Assembly (NCBI RefSeq): GCF_003362805.1
Contig: NZ_QNQT01000003.1
Coordinates: 369,380-433,379 of the forward strand
From: Neobacillus piezotolerans
GTDB taxonomy: Bacteria; Bacillota; Bacilli; Bacillales; Cytobacillaceae
Direction of reading: 5' to 3'
Length of the DNA: 64,000 nt
Positions 42,560-50,296 of this stretch are shown one piece after another; within the stretch, counting starts at the first letter, position 1; every line of letters begins with the position of its first letter. A model generated the notes under the pieces. That model searched no databases. It had not been told where the DNA came from and saw only the letters and a program-made list of their open reading frames with translations. The translations under genes were made by a program, and so were the position numbers.

Positions 42560-42874
42560 CTAATTAGATGAAATTCCCTTCCCACCTTTTGTAATCAATG
42601 TGATAATTCTCTCCATTCCAGTAATAAGTGGCTTCGCACGACTTATTAGTGTCTGGGTAGCTTCAAGCTTTAGGGACTCTTGATGGGCATTTTCATCGCT
42701 CCACACCTCGTAAACATACACACAATTTGGTTCACTTTCAGAAATATTCACAAGATAGATCTCGCATTCCTCTAGTTTCTTCATTGATTCTGCTGCTTCC
42801 AACAAAATATCAACCATTGTGTCACGTTCGCCTTCTCGCACGGTAAACTTACCAAACAAGCTGAATTTACTCAT
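42560..42874 (-). CDS. ABM-domain monooxygenase-like protein
   Basis: ATG 42874 with AAGGAGGACC gives a 104-residue ferredoxin-fold protein: F-T-V-R-E-G-E-R-D-T-M-V-D-I-L-L-E-A-A-E, then V-Y-V-Y-E-V-W-S-D-E-N-A-H-Q-E-S-L. This is the antibiotic-biosynthesis-monooxygenase fold, as in YgiN-like quinol monooxygenases, whose dimers need no cofactor. Substrate unknown. It is a single gene. Confidence 0.85.
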   Translation of the reverse strand: MSKFSLFGKFTVREGERDTMVDILLEAAESMKKLEECEIYLVNISESEPNCVYVYEVWSDENAHQESLKLEATQTLISRAKPLITGMERIITLITKGGKGISSN

Positions 42875-42918
42875 TATGGTCCTCCTTAATTTTGTCACGG
42901 AATCCTGGGCCGTAGCTA

Positions 42919-42966
42919 ATAAGGAATTCAACAAAAAAACGCCTTAATCCTTCTTGGACTAAAGCT
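42919..42966 (-). repeat. Dispersed hairpin element, copy 12
   Basis: AAGGAATTCAACAAAAAAACG, TTAATCCTTCTTGGACTAAAGC. The stem is imperfect. It lies 64 bp past the GNAT stop at 43030 and upstream of the ABM gene. Confidence 0.65.
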
Positions 42967-43029
42967 ACCCAATAGTTTTCTTCCTAGCCTGGTTTAGGTC
43001 AATAACTAAATAATTTACTTCTTGTTTTT

Positions 43030-43554
43030 TCACTTTAACAGTGAGTAAACATCCGTATCATATGGTATATCATTTTGATACATATACTTTTTGAGCGTAC
43101 CTTCCTTTTCAAAACCTAATTTTATCAATAACTTACTCGAAACTTTATTTTCAACAAAAACAACTGCACCTATCCGCTCTAATCCAAGTTCTTGAAACCC
43201 ATAGGAAATCACTTTTTCAACAGCTTCACTAGCATATCCATTACCCCAATTTTCAGGGAAAAGTGCATAGCTTATGTTCGCTCTTTTATGTTCAATAGAC
43301 CACTCCTGTAAACCAATCGTACCAATGATATCACCTGTTTCTTTCAGTTCAATGCCCCATTTCACACCACTTTTATCTTTGAATTGACCTGCGAAATTTT
43401 TAATGACTTGTTTTACCTGCTCTATACTTGTTAGCGGTTTCTGGCCATAATAACGTAATACATCTTCATTCGAAAAACACTTTAAGATTGCTGGAGCGTC
43501 ATTTTCAACTAATTCCCTTAACACTAATCGTTTCGTCACAAGTAAAGGAAACAT
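43030..43554 (-). CDS. GNAT-family acetyltransferase (RimJ/RimL type)
   Basis: ATG 43554 behind AAGGAGTGG gives 174 residues. Core: I-S-Y-A-L-F-P-E-N-W-G-N-G-Y-A-S-E-A (acetyl-CoA loop, N for the usual K) and V-F-V-E-N-K-V-S-S-K-L-L-I-K-L-G-F. The T-K-R-L-V-L-R-E-L opening is typical of ribosomal-protein N-acetyltransferases, but substrates vary widely. It follows the DinB gene on the same strand. Confidence 0.85.
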   Translation of the reverse strand: MFPLLVTKRLVLRELVENDAPAILKCFSNEDVLRYYGQKPLTSIEQVKQVIKNFAGQFKDKSGVKWGIELKETGDIIGTIGLQEWSIEHKRANISYALFPENWGNGYASEAVEKVISYGFQELGLERIGAVVFVENKVSSKLLIKLGFEKEGTLKKYMYQNDIPYDTDVYSLLK

Positions 43555-43610
43555 TCCACCACTCCTTAAACCAGCATTCAAATGCGTTAATTTTCAACTT
43601 AAAAACAAAA

Positions 43611-44108
43611 CTAAACAAGACTTTGTTCTAACTCATCTTTTTGGCGCAAGTGATGACGAAAATGCATACCAACCAAATCATACCATTCCCTTGCATTCAG
43701 CCATCCAAACCCTCCATGTTCGACTTTATAATTTGGGTTTATATGATCCACTTTCGATTCCCATTGATTCAACCTAAGAATTACTTGATCCAATCTGCTG
43801 ATAAGAACGTCATTGCTATCTGAATTATTGGGCGGAGTATTTAGTTCATCCGGCAACTTAATTTTAATTGGTGGAAACCCTCTAATCATAAATAAATGCT
43901 CACCAAACTCCGTTTTCCCGTGGGGCTGTTCTTCATTTAACGTGGCACATGTTTCCATATTGTCTAGATACTCATGGGCAACGAGGATTAAATGGTCATA
44001 CATTTGTCCAATAGACCAAACCGCTTCTTCAGATTTATATCTTAGCTGTTCCAAAGAGTATTTTTGAAGCTCGTTTTTGTAAGTATTAATCAATTTAAGT
44101 TCCCTCAA
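43611..44108 (-). CDS. DinB-family protein
   Basis: This 165-residue protein has W-S-I-G-Q-M-Y-D-H-L-I-L-V-A-H-E-Y-L and, late, H-F-R-H-H-L-R-Q-K-D-E-L. The metal-type His set is present. Third DinB member here. It is 57 bp ahead of the GNAT gene on the same strand. ATG (or GTG) 44108 lies behind AGGGAACTTA-type sequence; the ribosome site is weak. Confidence 0.8.
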   Translation of the reverse strand: MRELKLINTYKNELQKYSLEQLRYKSEEAVWSIGQMYDHLILVAHEYLDNMETCATLNEEQPHGKTEFGEHLFMIRGFPPIKIKLPDELNTPPNNSDSNDVLISRLDQVILRLNQWESKVDHINPNYKVEHGGFGWLNAREWYDLVGMHFRHHLRQKDELEQSLV

Positions 44109-44228
44109 ATTAATTTCTCCTTTGTATTAATTAACCCAAATCAAAACTATTACATTTTTTGTTTATGTATTTAATTATTCAATTTTCGATTACAATTACC
44201 TTCTTCAAGTTTCTTGCAACGTTGAGTT

Positions 44229-44274
44229 AGGAACTAAACAAAAAAGCGCCTAAATCCTTCTTGGACAAAAGCAA
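44229..44274 (-). repeat. Dispersed hairpin element, copy 13
   Basis: AGGAACTAAACAAAAAAGCG, AAATCC-TTCTT-GGACAAA. It lies 16 bp past the stop at 44290. Confidence 0.65.
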
Positions 44275-44289
44275 CCGTTGAATAAGTAA

Positions 44290-44535
44290 TTATTTAAAAA
44301 CCCCGAAAACCCAGTCCATTAAAACATATAAAACGAAACAGATAACTATCATGATTAGTCCATTCTTATTCTTATTTTTGTAGTTCCTAATGCCAACTAA
44401 AGCGAAAGAAAGTATGAGGGCAATTCTCCAGAATGGCAAAAGTTCAGGAAAGTTCGTACTGTATAAAACCGTTAGAATGACAAAAGCTCCTGTAGAAATC
44501 CAAGCTGCAATATCCAATAAGTTTAATTTTTTCAA
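44290..44535 (-). CDS. Small membrane protein, unknown
   Basis: The TTG at 44535, with AAGGGG eight bases ahead, gives 81 residues with three short hydrophobic segments (IAAWISTGAFVILTVLY, FWRIALILSFALVGI and GLIMIVICFVLYVLM). The frame runs back to 44568 but overlaps hairpin copy 14. No family recognised. Confidence 0.6.
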   Translation of the reverse strand: MKKLNLLDIAAWISTGAFVILTVLYSTNFPELLPFWRIALILSFALVGIRNYKNKNKNGLIMIVICFVLYVLMDWVFGVFK

Positions 44536-44556
44536 TGGGTTCACCCCTTCATTCAA

Positions 44557-44604
44557 TAAGGAATTCAAAAAAAAGGTGGATGTCCAGCCTGGAACATCGC
44601 AGCC
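44557..44604 (-). repeat. Dispersed hairpin element, copy 14 (variant core)
   Basis: ATAAGGAATTCAAAAAAAAGG flank is kept, but the core is GATGTCCAGCCTGGAACATC, a different hairpin with the same layout. It lies right after the stop of the gene at 44606. Confidence 0.6.
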
Positions 44605-44605
44605 G

Positions 44606-44839
44606 CTAATTCAATATAAAACCCTTCATTGAAACAAATAAAATAAATATAAATACACCAATACTTAACCATCCAGTACCCTTTTTCCCTTTTTGAAATT
44701 CTTCTATTCCCATTAACAACATCACTAAACTTAAAAACAACATCATAACTGGTTGAAACTCAAAATTTTCGTTAATCAATCCATAGCCCGCGAGTGAAAT
44801 AACGATGACTGAAAAAATAATTCTCAAAAGTTTTAACAA
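44606..44839 (-). CDS. DUF3953-like small membrane protein (YczI-like)
   Basis: TTG 44839, with AGGGGG eight bases ahead, gives 77 residues. The order of segments (IIFSVIVISLAGYGLI, MMLFLSLVMLLMGIEEFQK, WLSIGVFIFILFVSM) matches small Bacillus YczI-type proteins, of unknown function. The frame back to 44875 has no ribosome site. Confidence 0.65.
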   Translation of the reverse strand: MLKLLRIIFSVIVISLAGYGLINENFEFQPVMMLFLSLVMLLMGIEEFQKGKKGTGWLSIGVFIFILFVSMKGFILN

Positions 44840-44916
44840 CTTAAATCCCCCTAACTTAAGATGCCTTGGAACCACTTTTATTTGGTTGAACTTCTCCAGC
44901 TCCCTTTACTTGCTTT

Positions 44917-45441
44917 TTATATACTATGTAATTCATGCCTGGCTATTTCGATGATCGTTTTTATAAACGGTTCTTTTCTCTTTGTATAAGTTGGTCTATC
45001 GAACTTATATTTGGAGGCGAGTTCTTTTTTTAATATGGCATACTCCTCGGCCACTTTCGGGTGTAACCTTAGGTAATCACGGAATAACAATTTTTCAATC
45101 CATTCACTGCGATTGAATTCACAGATATGCAGATGGCAAGTGCCTTGCCCCCATAATCCTTTCCTAAAAAACCTTCTATCTTTAAACTCCGGTTTAGGGA
45201 CATATTCATATTCTATTTCACTCAAAGGCTTAATAAAGTCAGATACTTCCGCCAAATCTTGTACTCCTGCCATTATATCTATTATCGGCTTGGCGTCTAA
45301 TCCCATAATAGAAGTGCTTCCAATATGTTCGATTCCAAGAACCGTATCACCTAACACATTGAGGATTCTATTTTTCTCGTATTGATACTCTTTTTCCCAA
45401 TTTGGATTATAAACACTAAGATGCACCGTCGGCTTATCCAT
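44917..45441 (-). CDS. GrpB-family protein (UPF0157)
   Basis: This 174-residue protein has the family motifs I-E-H-I-G-S-T-S-I-M-G-L, K-P-I-I-D-I-M-A-G-V and L-R-L-H-P-K-V-A-E-E-Y. The nucleotidyltransferase-like fold has G-S-T and D-x-D-like residues. Activity is unproven; UPF0157 is sometimes grouped with nucleotidyltransferases. ATG 45441 follows GGTGGGAC. Confidence 0.88.
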   Translation of the reverse strand: MDKPTVHLSVYNPNWEKEYQYEKNRILNVLGDTVLGIEHIGSTSIMGLDAKPIIDIMAGVQDLAEVSDFIKPLSEIEYEYVPKPEFKDRRFFRKGLWGQGTCHLHICEFNRSEWIEKLLFRDYLRLHPKVAEEYAILKKELASKYKFDRPTYTKRKEPFIKTIIEIARHELHSI

Positions 45442-45498
45442 ATATGTCCCACCTATCCAAACGATGATAAATTCTAGATAGCAAAATAAAAACTTTCT

Positions 45499-46161
45499 TC
45501 AACAAACCTGGCTTTTGCTATTTACTGACCCCAAAATAGATATTCCATAACCTACAATGGTTCCTTTGTTATCTTTCGCTACTAGACATTGTTTAGATTG
45601 ATGGATCCTGTGATGAAGAAAGTTGCTTCTTATATCCCCGAAAGCGGCTTTATCTAAATTTAAGACCTCACTAAAGTCATTTTCATCGTAATCTACAATG
45701 GTAACACCATTGGGTTTTAAAGATTTCGGAGTTACGTAGTTATCACACAAAAATTTTTGAACATGTCCGACTGTTCTAAAGCCCATTTTTTCATAAAGGG
45801 GTTGTCCTTCTTCAGTTGCAATTAACATGATGGAACTGTCCGGTGAAACGGAATCGATGGATTTTTGTGTTGCATCCTTTCCCAAACCGAGTCCTCGATA
45901 TTCTTTATTAACTATTACCATCCCAATTGAAGCCAACTTATTATCATATGGGATAATTGCGGAACTAGAAACAATTTCCCCTTTACCATTTTTATGGCCA
46001 AATATTTTGCCAGATGTCATAACTGTCCCAATTTCATATTCATCATAATCCCATCCTACAGATGCGGATAATGCAATTAATCCAGGGGTATCACCTTTAT
46101 CAAATTGAATCAGGTTTAAATTGTTTTTATTGTAAACATTGGGAAAATCAGTTGTCCTCAT
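45499..46161 (-). CDS. GNAT-family acetyltransferase, probably C-terminally truncated
   Basis: This 220-residue protein has an N-terminal GNAT with S-I-G-M-V-I-V-N-K-E-Y-R-G-L-G-L-G-K and A-T-E-E-G-Q-P-L-Y-E-K-M-G-F, then a second GNAT-like half beginning V-T-I-V-D-Y-D-E-N-D-F. Relatives (YitH type) are about 280-290 residues, but here the second half breaks off at G-S-V-N-S-K-S-Q-V-C. A hairpin-like AGCAAAA/TTTTGCT sequence lies past the stop. The tail may be new sequence after a truncation. Confidence 0.75.
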   Translation of the reverse strand: MRTTDFPNVYNKNNLNLIQFDKGDTPGLIALSASVGWDYDEYEIGTVMTSGKIFGHKNGKGEIVSSSAIIPYDNKLASIGMVIVNKEYRGLGLGKDATQKSIDSVSPDSSIMLIATEEGQPLYEKMGFRTVGHVQKFLCDNYVTPKSLKPNGVTIVDYDENDFSEVLNLDKAAFGDIRSNFLHHRIHQSKQCLVAKDNKGTIVGYGISILGSVNSKSQVC

Positions 46162-46198
46162 TATTCTTCTCTCCGTCCAGCCGTTCTTTAGCTTTATA

Positions 46199-46243
46199 AG
46201 GATTTCAACAAAAATTGACTTTATCCTTCTTAAGACGAATCAC
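46199..46243 (-). repeat. Dispersed hairpin element, copy 15
   Basis: AAGGATTTCAACAAAAATTG, TTTATCCTTCTTAAGAC. The stem is weak. It is between the hemolysin-family gene end and the GNAT start. Confidence 0.5.
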
Positions 46244-46341
46244 ATGTTGAATGAGCTTTAAAGTAGAAATCTAAAGTATCCGCGCTTTCTTCGGGAAATC
46301 ACACGAGGCAAATATGTGTTGGGCGGAGTTTCCTTAATCAT

Positions 46342-46377
46342 AAAAAAGACAGCGTAATGTTGTTGATTTACGCTGTC
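46342..46377 (-). terminator. Terminator of the CBS membrane protein gene
   Basis: GACAGCGTAA (46348-46357) pairs with TTACGCTGTC (46368-46377), followed on the minus strand by six T. Confidence 0.9.
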
Positions 46378-46392
46378 CAACCGGCTATTTAC

Positions 46393-47688
46393 CTATATTT
46401 TCACAACTTCCAGATAGCGAAGTTGATGGCCATCCATCTCTATAACCTTGAAATTGAATCCTTCAGCTTCAATTTCACTTCCGATTTCTGTGTCGGCATC
46501 TTGTGACAAGAACAAGCCTCCAATGGTATCAACGTCTTCATGAGAAAAGTTTGTAAGCAGCAGTTTGTTCACATCTTCTATTAAAAGCTTGGCATCAAAA
46601 ATGTAATGATCCTCGCTTAGTTTTCGAATGTTTGGAATTTCATCTTCATCAAACTCGTCCCTGATTTCTCCCACAATTTCTTCAATAATGTCCTCAAACG
46701 TGACAAGCCCTGATGTACCGCCGTATTCATCGATAAGAATGGCAATGTGCGTTCGCTGCTTTTGCATTTTTATGAGCAAGTTATGGATCGGTATAGTATC
46801 AATGGCGTATATGACTGGGTTTATGAACATATTAAGGTTCATTTGCTTTGGATTTAGTTGCTTTGTGAAGTTTGCTGTTAAAAATTCCTTCACGTTAATG
46901 AAACCCAGGATATGGTCCTTGTCCCCATCAACGACGGGATAGCGTGTGTAATTTTCGGTTTGGATAATATTCTTTATGTCCTCAAAAGAGTCCTCAACCG
47001 ATATTGTCACTATTTCCGTTCGGGGCACCATGATTTCTTTAGCAAGTCTTTCATCAAATTCAAAGATGTTGTTCATGTATTTCAATTCATTTTTGTTAAT
47101 TTCACCGCTTTTATAGCTTTCGGACAATAAAATTCTGAGCTCTTCCTCTGAATGGGCGGTTTCATCTCCAGATGCCGGCTTCAAGCCGAATATACCGATA
47201 ATGACACGGGCCGAACCGTTCAATACCCAGATAAACGGATACATGATTTTGTAGAACCAAATGATTGGCACGGCAAATGCAAGAGTGACTGTTTCGGCCT
47301 TTTGAATGGCCACCGTTTTAGGGGCAAGTTCTCCAACAACTACGTGCAAGAACGTAACAAGCGCAAAGGCAATTGCAAAAGATAAAATCCCGGTGATGGC
47401 CTCGTTTAGATGGAAATACTCGAAAACGGGGTGCAATATTTTTTCCACAGTCGGTTCCCCAAGCCAGCCGAGTCCCAACGCTGTGATGGTAATTCCCAAT
47501 TGGCAGGCGGATAAATACTCATCAAGATGGGTTGTCACCCTTTTTGCTGCTGTAGCACCTTTGCGGCCCTCGGCAATGAGCTGGTCAATCCTAGATGATC
47601 TTACCTTTACAATAGCGAATTCCGTGGCAACGAAGAATGCGGTTAAAGCAATCAATAAAACAATGAGCAGTAAGTTAATTGTCGTCAA
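46393..47688 (-). CDS. Hemolysin C/CNNM-family membrane protein (DUF21, CBS, CorC_HlyC)
   Basis: This 431-residue protein has a DUF21 membrane domain ([21 protein letters not shown]-x-x-x and G-W-L-G-E-P), two CBS motifs ([11 protein letters not shown] and I-Y-A-I-D-T-I-P-I) and a C-terminal CorC_HlyC domain with D-T-I-G-G-L-F. Relatives act in Mg2+ or other cation transport. TTG 47688 has no strong ribosome site. A short frame sits just upstream (47698-47715). The MerR gene directly upstream on the same strand is a likely partner. Confidence 0.88.
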   Translation of the reverse strand: MTTINLLLIVLLIALTAFFVATEFAIVKVRSSRIDQLIAEGRKGATAAKRVTTHLDEYLSACQLGITITALGLGWLGEPTVEKILHPVFEYFHLNEAITGILSFAIAFALVTFLHVVVGELAPKTVAIQKAETVTLAFAVPIIWFYKIMYPFIWVLNGSARVIIGIFGLKPASGDETAHSEEELRILLSESYKSGEINKNELKYMNNIFEFDERLAKEIMVPRTEIVTISVEDSFEDIKNIIQTENYTRYPVVDGDKDHILGFINVKEFLTANFTKQLNPKQMNLNMFINPVIYAIDTIPIHNLLIKMQKQRTHIAILIDEYGGTSGLVTFEDIIEEIVGEIRDEFDEDEIPNIRKLSEDHYIFDAKLLIEDVNKLLLTNFSHEDVDTIGGLFLSQDADTEIGSEIEAEGFNFKVIEMDGHQLRYLEVVKI

Positions 47689-47697
47689 CGAAAAGTC

Positions 47698-47715
47698 TTA
47701 CAAGAAGTAAGACAT
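47698..47715 (-). other. Five-codon minicistron ahead of the CBS membrane gene
   Basis: AGGAGG and ATG 47715 open M-S-Y-F-L and stop at TAA (47700-47698), in frame with and 9 bp before the TTG of the large gene. It may control translation by reinitiation, or be a mutated former start. Confidence 0.4.
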
Positions 47716-47775
47716 ACACCTCCTAATGTACTTGAATATACTTTGGCCTAATGCCAGGCATGGCATGATTGCCCA

Positions 47776-48182
47776 TTAAGTGATATTGAGCAATAAGAGC
47801 AACGACTGCATTAAAGAAATGCTTTCTTTGGATAGGCTCTTTTTTATATCCTCGGGCTTAACTTCATCGGATTCCTGAAGCTGAGAAATAACCTTTGTTA
47901 CATCTTCGTCCAGGTGCTTAATTTTTAATCGAAGTTCAAGGATGTCAACTTCCTCAGAGTACTTGCTTATAATTTCCTTCTTAATTTCATCGAGTGACAT
48001 ACCTTGCTTTTTCCGCTGTTCAATAAGCTCAATTCGTCCAATTGTATTACGGTCGTAGTATCGATAATTCGAACTGGAACGTTCTGCTTTTAAAAGGCCC
48101 ATGTTTGTATAATAATCGATGGTTCTTTTAGTAACATTTGTTAATTGAGCTAATTCACCAATCTTTAATTTCTCGGCCCCAA
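47776..48182 (-). CDS. MerR-family regulator; 5' end probably frameshifted
   Basis: The frame downstream of 48183 encodes E-K-L-K-I-G-E-L-A-Q-L-T-N-V-T-K-R-T-I-D-Y-Y-T, the MerR helix-turn-helix, then G-L-L-K-A-E-R-S and a coiled coil. But no in-frame start lies ahead of it: GGAGGG and TTG 48182 are in another frame, and one G added to the GGGG at 48177-48180 would join them. Either the start is lost or a G was missed in sequencing. ATG 48102 would give a 108-residue product without the first HTH half. Confidence 0.75.
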
Positions 48183-48199
48183 GCTAAACCCTCCAAACT

Positions 48200-48209
48200 A
48201 TAACGTTAT
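48200..48209. promoter_or_regulatory. Palindrome ahead of the MerR gene
   Basis: ATAACGTTAT is a perfect 10-bp palindrome in the MerR leader. It is a candidate MerR operator centre (MerR proteins bind such dyads between -35 and -10). Confidence 0.4.
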
Positions 48210-48424
48210 GGTTATGGGTTGATTATACACGGAAGAACTTATGCCAGCAATTAAAAACAACTTTTAGCGGAATTGCTTAACCTAATCCCCACGAAATCTT
48301 TAAAGATTGCATTCTGTTATGTGATAGGATCATTTATTTCAGCAACTGCAGGTTTCAATTCAAGAAAGAATTAGGATGAAGGAACATATAATATGTACAT
48401 GTCCAAAGTTGGAGATGGCTTATT

Positions 48425-49009
48425 ATGTACTTTTTTAAAAAAATGGTCGTGATCTTTATTGGGAGTTGCTGTTTATCTATCGGAATCAATTTTTTCCTTG
48501 TCCCGTTTGAATTGCTTGATGGAGGAATCATTGGAATTGGGCTCATTATTAAATATTTGACTGGGACTGACGCGGGCTTTTCTATCATTATTCTAAGCAT
48601 TCCCATTTTTACACTGGCATGGTTCATGAACAGAAGTTATTTTTATAATAGCCTTCACGGGATGCTCTTCTCATCGTTTATTATCGATTTGTTTTCTGCT
48701 TCTCGCCCACCATTTATCCATCCTGTGTTAAGTTCGATCGTTGGAGGGATTTTTGTCGGGGCAGGTATAGGAATTATGCTCCGCTATGAGACAAGCACAG
48801 GGGGTACAGATTTGCTGGCTCAATTTTTGTCCAAGTTGTTTAACATCAACGTTGGAATTATGATCTTTCTCATCGATTCCCTTGTCATTTCTTTGGGTGG
48901 ACTATTAATCTCAAAAGATACCTTTTTGTTATCCTGTGTAACAATCATATTCGTGGGACTGTCTACAAGTCTTTGTACCTGGAAAAACAGCGGGATGGTA
49001 AATCCGTGA
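48425..49009 (+). CDS. YitT-family (DUF161) membrane protein, short form
   Basis: This 194-residue protein has about five helices, with N-F-F-L-V-P-F-E-L-L-D-G-G-I-I-G-I and R-Y-E-T-S-T-G-G-T-D-L-L-A-Q. YitT-type proteins usually carry a C-terminal DUF2179 domain (about 280 residues in all). Here it is missing, so this is the short form or a truncated gene. Function is unknown. Confidence 0.8.
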   Translation: MYFFKKMVVIFIGSCCLSIGINFFLVPFELLDGGIIGIGLIIKYLTGTDAGFSIIILSIPIFTLAWFMNRSYFYNSLHGMLFSSFIIDLFSASRPPFIHPVLSSIVGGIFVGAGIGIMLRYETSTGGTDLLAQFLSKLFNINVGIMIFLIDSLVISLGGLLISKDTFLLSCVTIIFVGLSTSLCTWKNSGMVNP

Positions 49010-49015
49010 ATTTAT

Positions 49016-49046
49016 GAAAAAAGGCACTTCAGGCGGGCTGAAGTGC
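49016..49046 (-). terminator. Terminator of the lipoprotein gene at 49053
   Basis: GCACTTCAG (49024-49032) pairs with CTGAAGTGC (49038-49046), followed on the minus strand by CCTTTTTT. Confidence 0.88.
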
Positions 49047-49052
49047 GGCTTC

Positions 49053-49598
49053 CTAATCTAATTCTTGTGTGACAGTCTCAACTAATTGACCATCTGCAGT
49101 GTATCCCTTAATAATGTAGGTTTCTGTCTCATGCGGTTCTTCCACAAACACAAACCAGAATGTTTTATCATTTTTCGTGACTATTTTAGGCTCTAAAATA
49201 CTTAGACCATTCCCGTTTTCAATCTTAAGCTTTTCAATTTTCGGATCCGTTATTTCTCCAAATAACATCGGGAATGGAGATTTGGGACTGTCCTTCTGAA
49301 GATATTGGCTATATAGATTTTGCTCTAAAGTTCCAGATGTGCCGCCTCTATCAAAGGTCGGCTCCCATCCAAAAAGGGTTTTTTTAATAAATATCGCTTC
49401 AAAGCTCGCCTTGGCGGGCTGGTCTCCCTTTAAATTGGGTACATAAAACAGAACTTTTCCATGTGCAACTTTCTCGTGATGAACGATAAAATCAATTCTT
49501 TCATCCGGAATTGCTTTCTTAAAACTTTGTTCTTTTCTCTCACAACCAATCAGTGAAATTGATAATAAAAACAGTACAAAGACCCTTCCTATTTTCAG
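49053..49598 (-). CDS. Predicted lipoprotein with CTG start
   Basis: The frame is open for 181 codons from CTG 49598, which lies five bases past an AGGGAGGAG ribosome site. No ATG, GTG or TTG is in frame between 49598 and 49268. The N-terminus is a lipoprotein signal (K-I-G-R-V-F-V-L-F-L-L-S-I-S-L-I-G-C, lipobox L-I-G-C). The rest is beta-rich, with D-F-I-V-H-H-E-K-V-A-H-G-K-V-L-F-Y and T-Y-I-I-K-G-Y-T-A-D-G-Q. The family is unknown. CTG starts are rare. Confidence 0.7.
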   Translation of the reverse strand: MKIGRVFVLFLLSISLIGCERKEQSFKKAIPDERIDFIVHHEKVAHGKVLFYVPNLKGDQPAKASFEAIFIKKTLFGWEPTFDRGGTSGTLEQNLYSQYLQKDSPKSPFPMLFGEITDPKIEKLKIENGNGLSILEPKIVTKNDKTFWFVFVEEPHETETYIIKGYTADGQLVETVTQELD

Positions 49599-49628
49599 AG
49601 GAGCTCCTCCCTTCGTGGCATAGAAAGA

Positions 49629-49991
49629 TTATTCTTCTATTCCTTCCCACTCATCATCAAGGGCAAGCTTCCCGTTTTCATCTCGGATATAAGCCGTCCC
49701 TGTAGCTGATTTCAGCAATGGTATTATTTCCCGGTCGAAATTACAAATCGTGTTCAGTTGATAAACCGCATGGTATTCGGGATTATCCATATACTCGTCA
49801 CTTTCATCCCCGGCCATGAATCTCCATCCGCTATCCGGATTTCCATTCTGGTAAGGCTCTTCCCTGTACATGAAACCAACTTTGCACCCGTCCACCGTAA
49901 TTCTGTCGGTAGCAATACAGCCTTCGTTGGATTCAATTAACCTTTCAATTTTTTCCCCAGGTATAAAGTATTTCTTTTTAAAACCGGACAT
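49629..49991 (-). CDS. DUF2185-domain protein (immunity-like)
   Basis: ATG 49991 behind AAAGGG gives 120 residues. The sequence G-C-I-A-T-D-R-I-T-V-D-G-C-K-V-G-F-M-Y-R-E-E, D-S-G-W-R-F-M-A-G-D-E and E-Y-M-D-N-P is the DUF2185/Imm33 pattern, seen in immunity proteins and single-domain proteins. No toxin gene is adjacent. The longer frame up to 50261 is made of the repeat at 50121-50252 and is not real coding. Confidence 0.8.
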   Translation of the reverse strand: MSGFKKKYFIPGEKIERLIESNEGCIATDRITVDGCKVGFMYREEPYQNGNPDSGWRFMAGDESDEYMDNPEYHAVYQLNTICNFDREIIPLLKSATGTAYIRDENGKLALDDEWEGIEE

Positions 49992-50120
49992 TTGGTTTAC
50001 CCTTTCGTTTAAGTTTATGTTCAGCCTGCCTGTCCTCCGGCAATCGATGGCTGGTTTCACTCTGCAAAAATAATGGAACGGAACTGCTTTGGAATTAGAT
50101 GCTATGAATTTTAGATTCTT

Positions 50121-50252
50121 TGTCCAAACATGTGGCAACTTTGGACCTACATCCCGTGGAAATTCACTTTGCTGTCCAAACATCGGGTATCTTTGGACAC
50201 ACATTCCTGAAAAATTCACTTTGCTGTCCAAACATGAGTCAGCTTGGGACTT
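50121..50252. repeat. 52-bp tandem repeat (family 2, TGTCCAAA type)
   Basis: Three units start at 50121, 50173 and 50225, exactly 52 bp apart. Each has TGTCCAAACAT, GGTATCTTTGGACA (diverged in the third) and AAATTCACTTTGC. TGTCCAAA and TTTGGACA are inverted arms around an 11-bp loop. The period and the GGNTATCT segment match family 1 (17407 and 63580). Confidence 0.85.
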
Positions 50253-50296
50253 ACTTGCCATTAATGTATCCTTTCATTTTGGAAATTTGGACACTA

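Noticed and set aside
49992..50261. N-terminal extension of the DUF2185 frame
   Set aside because: It is read through the family 2 repeat; the ribosome site is at the ATG 49991.
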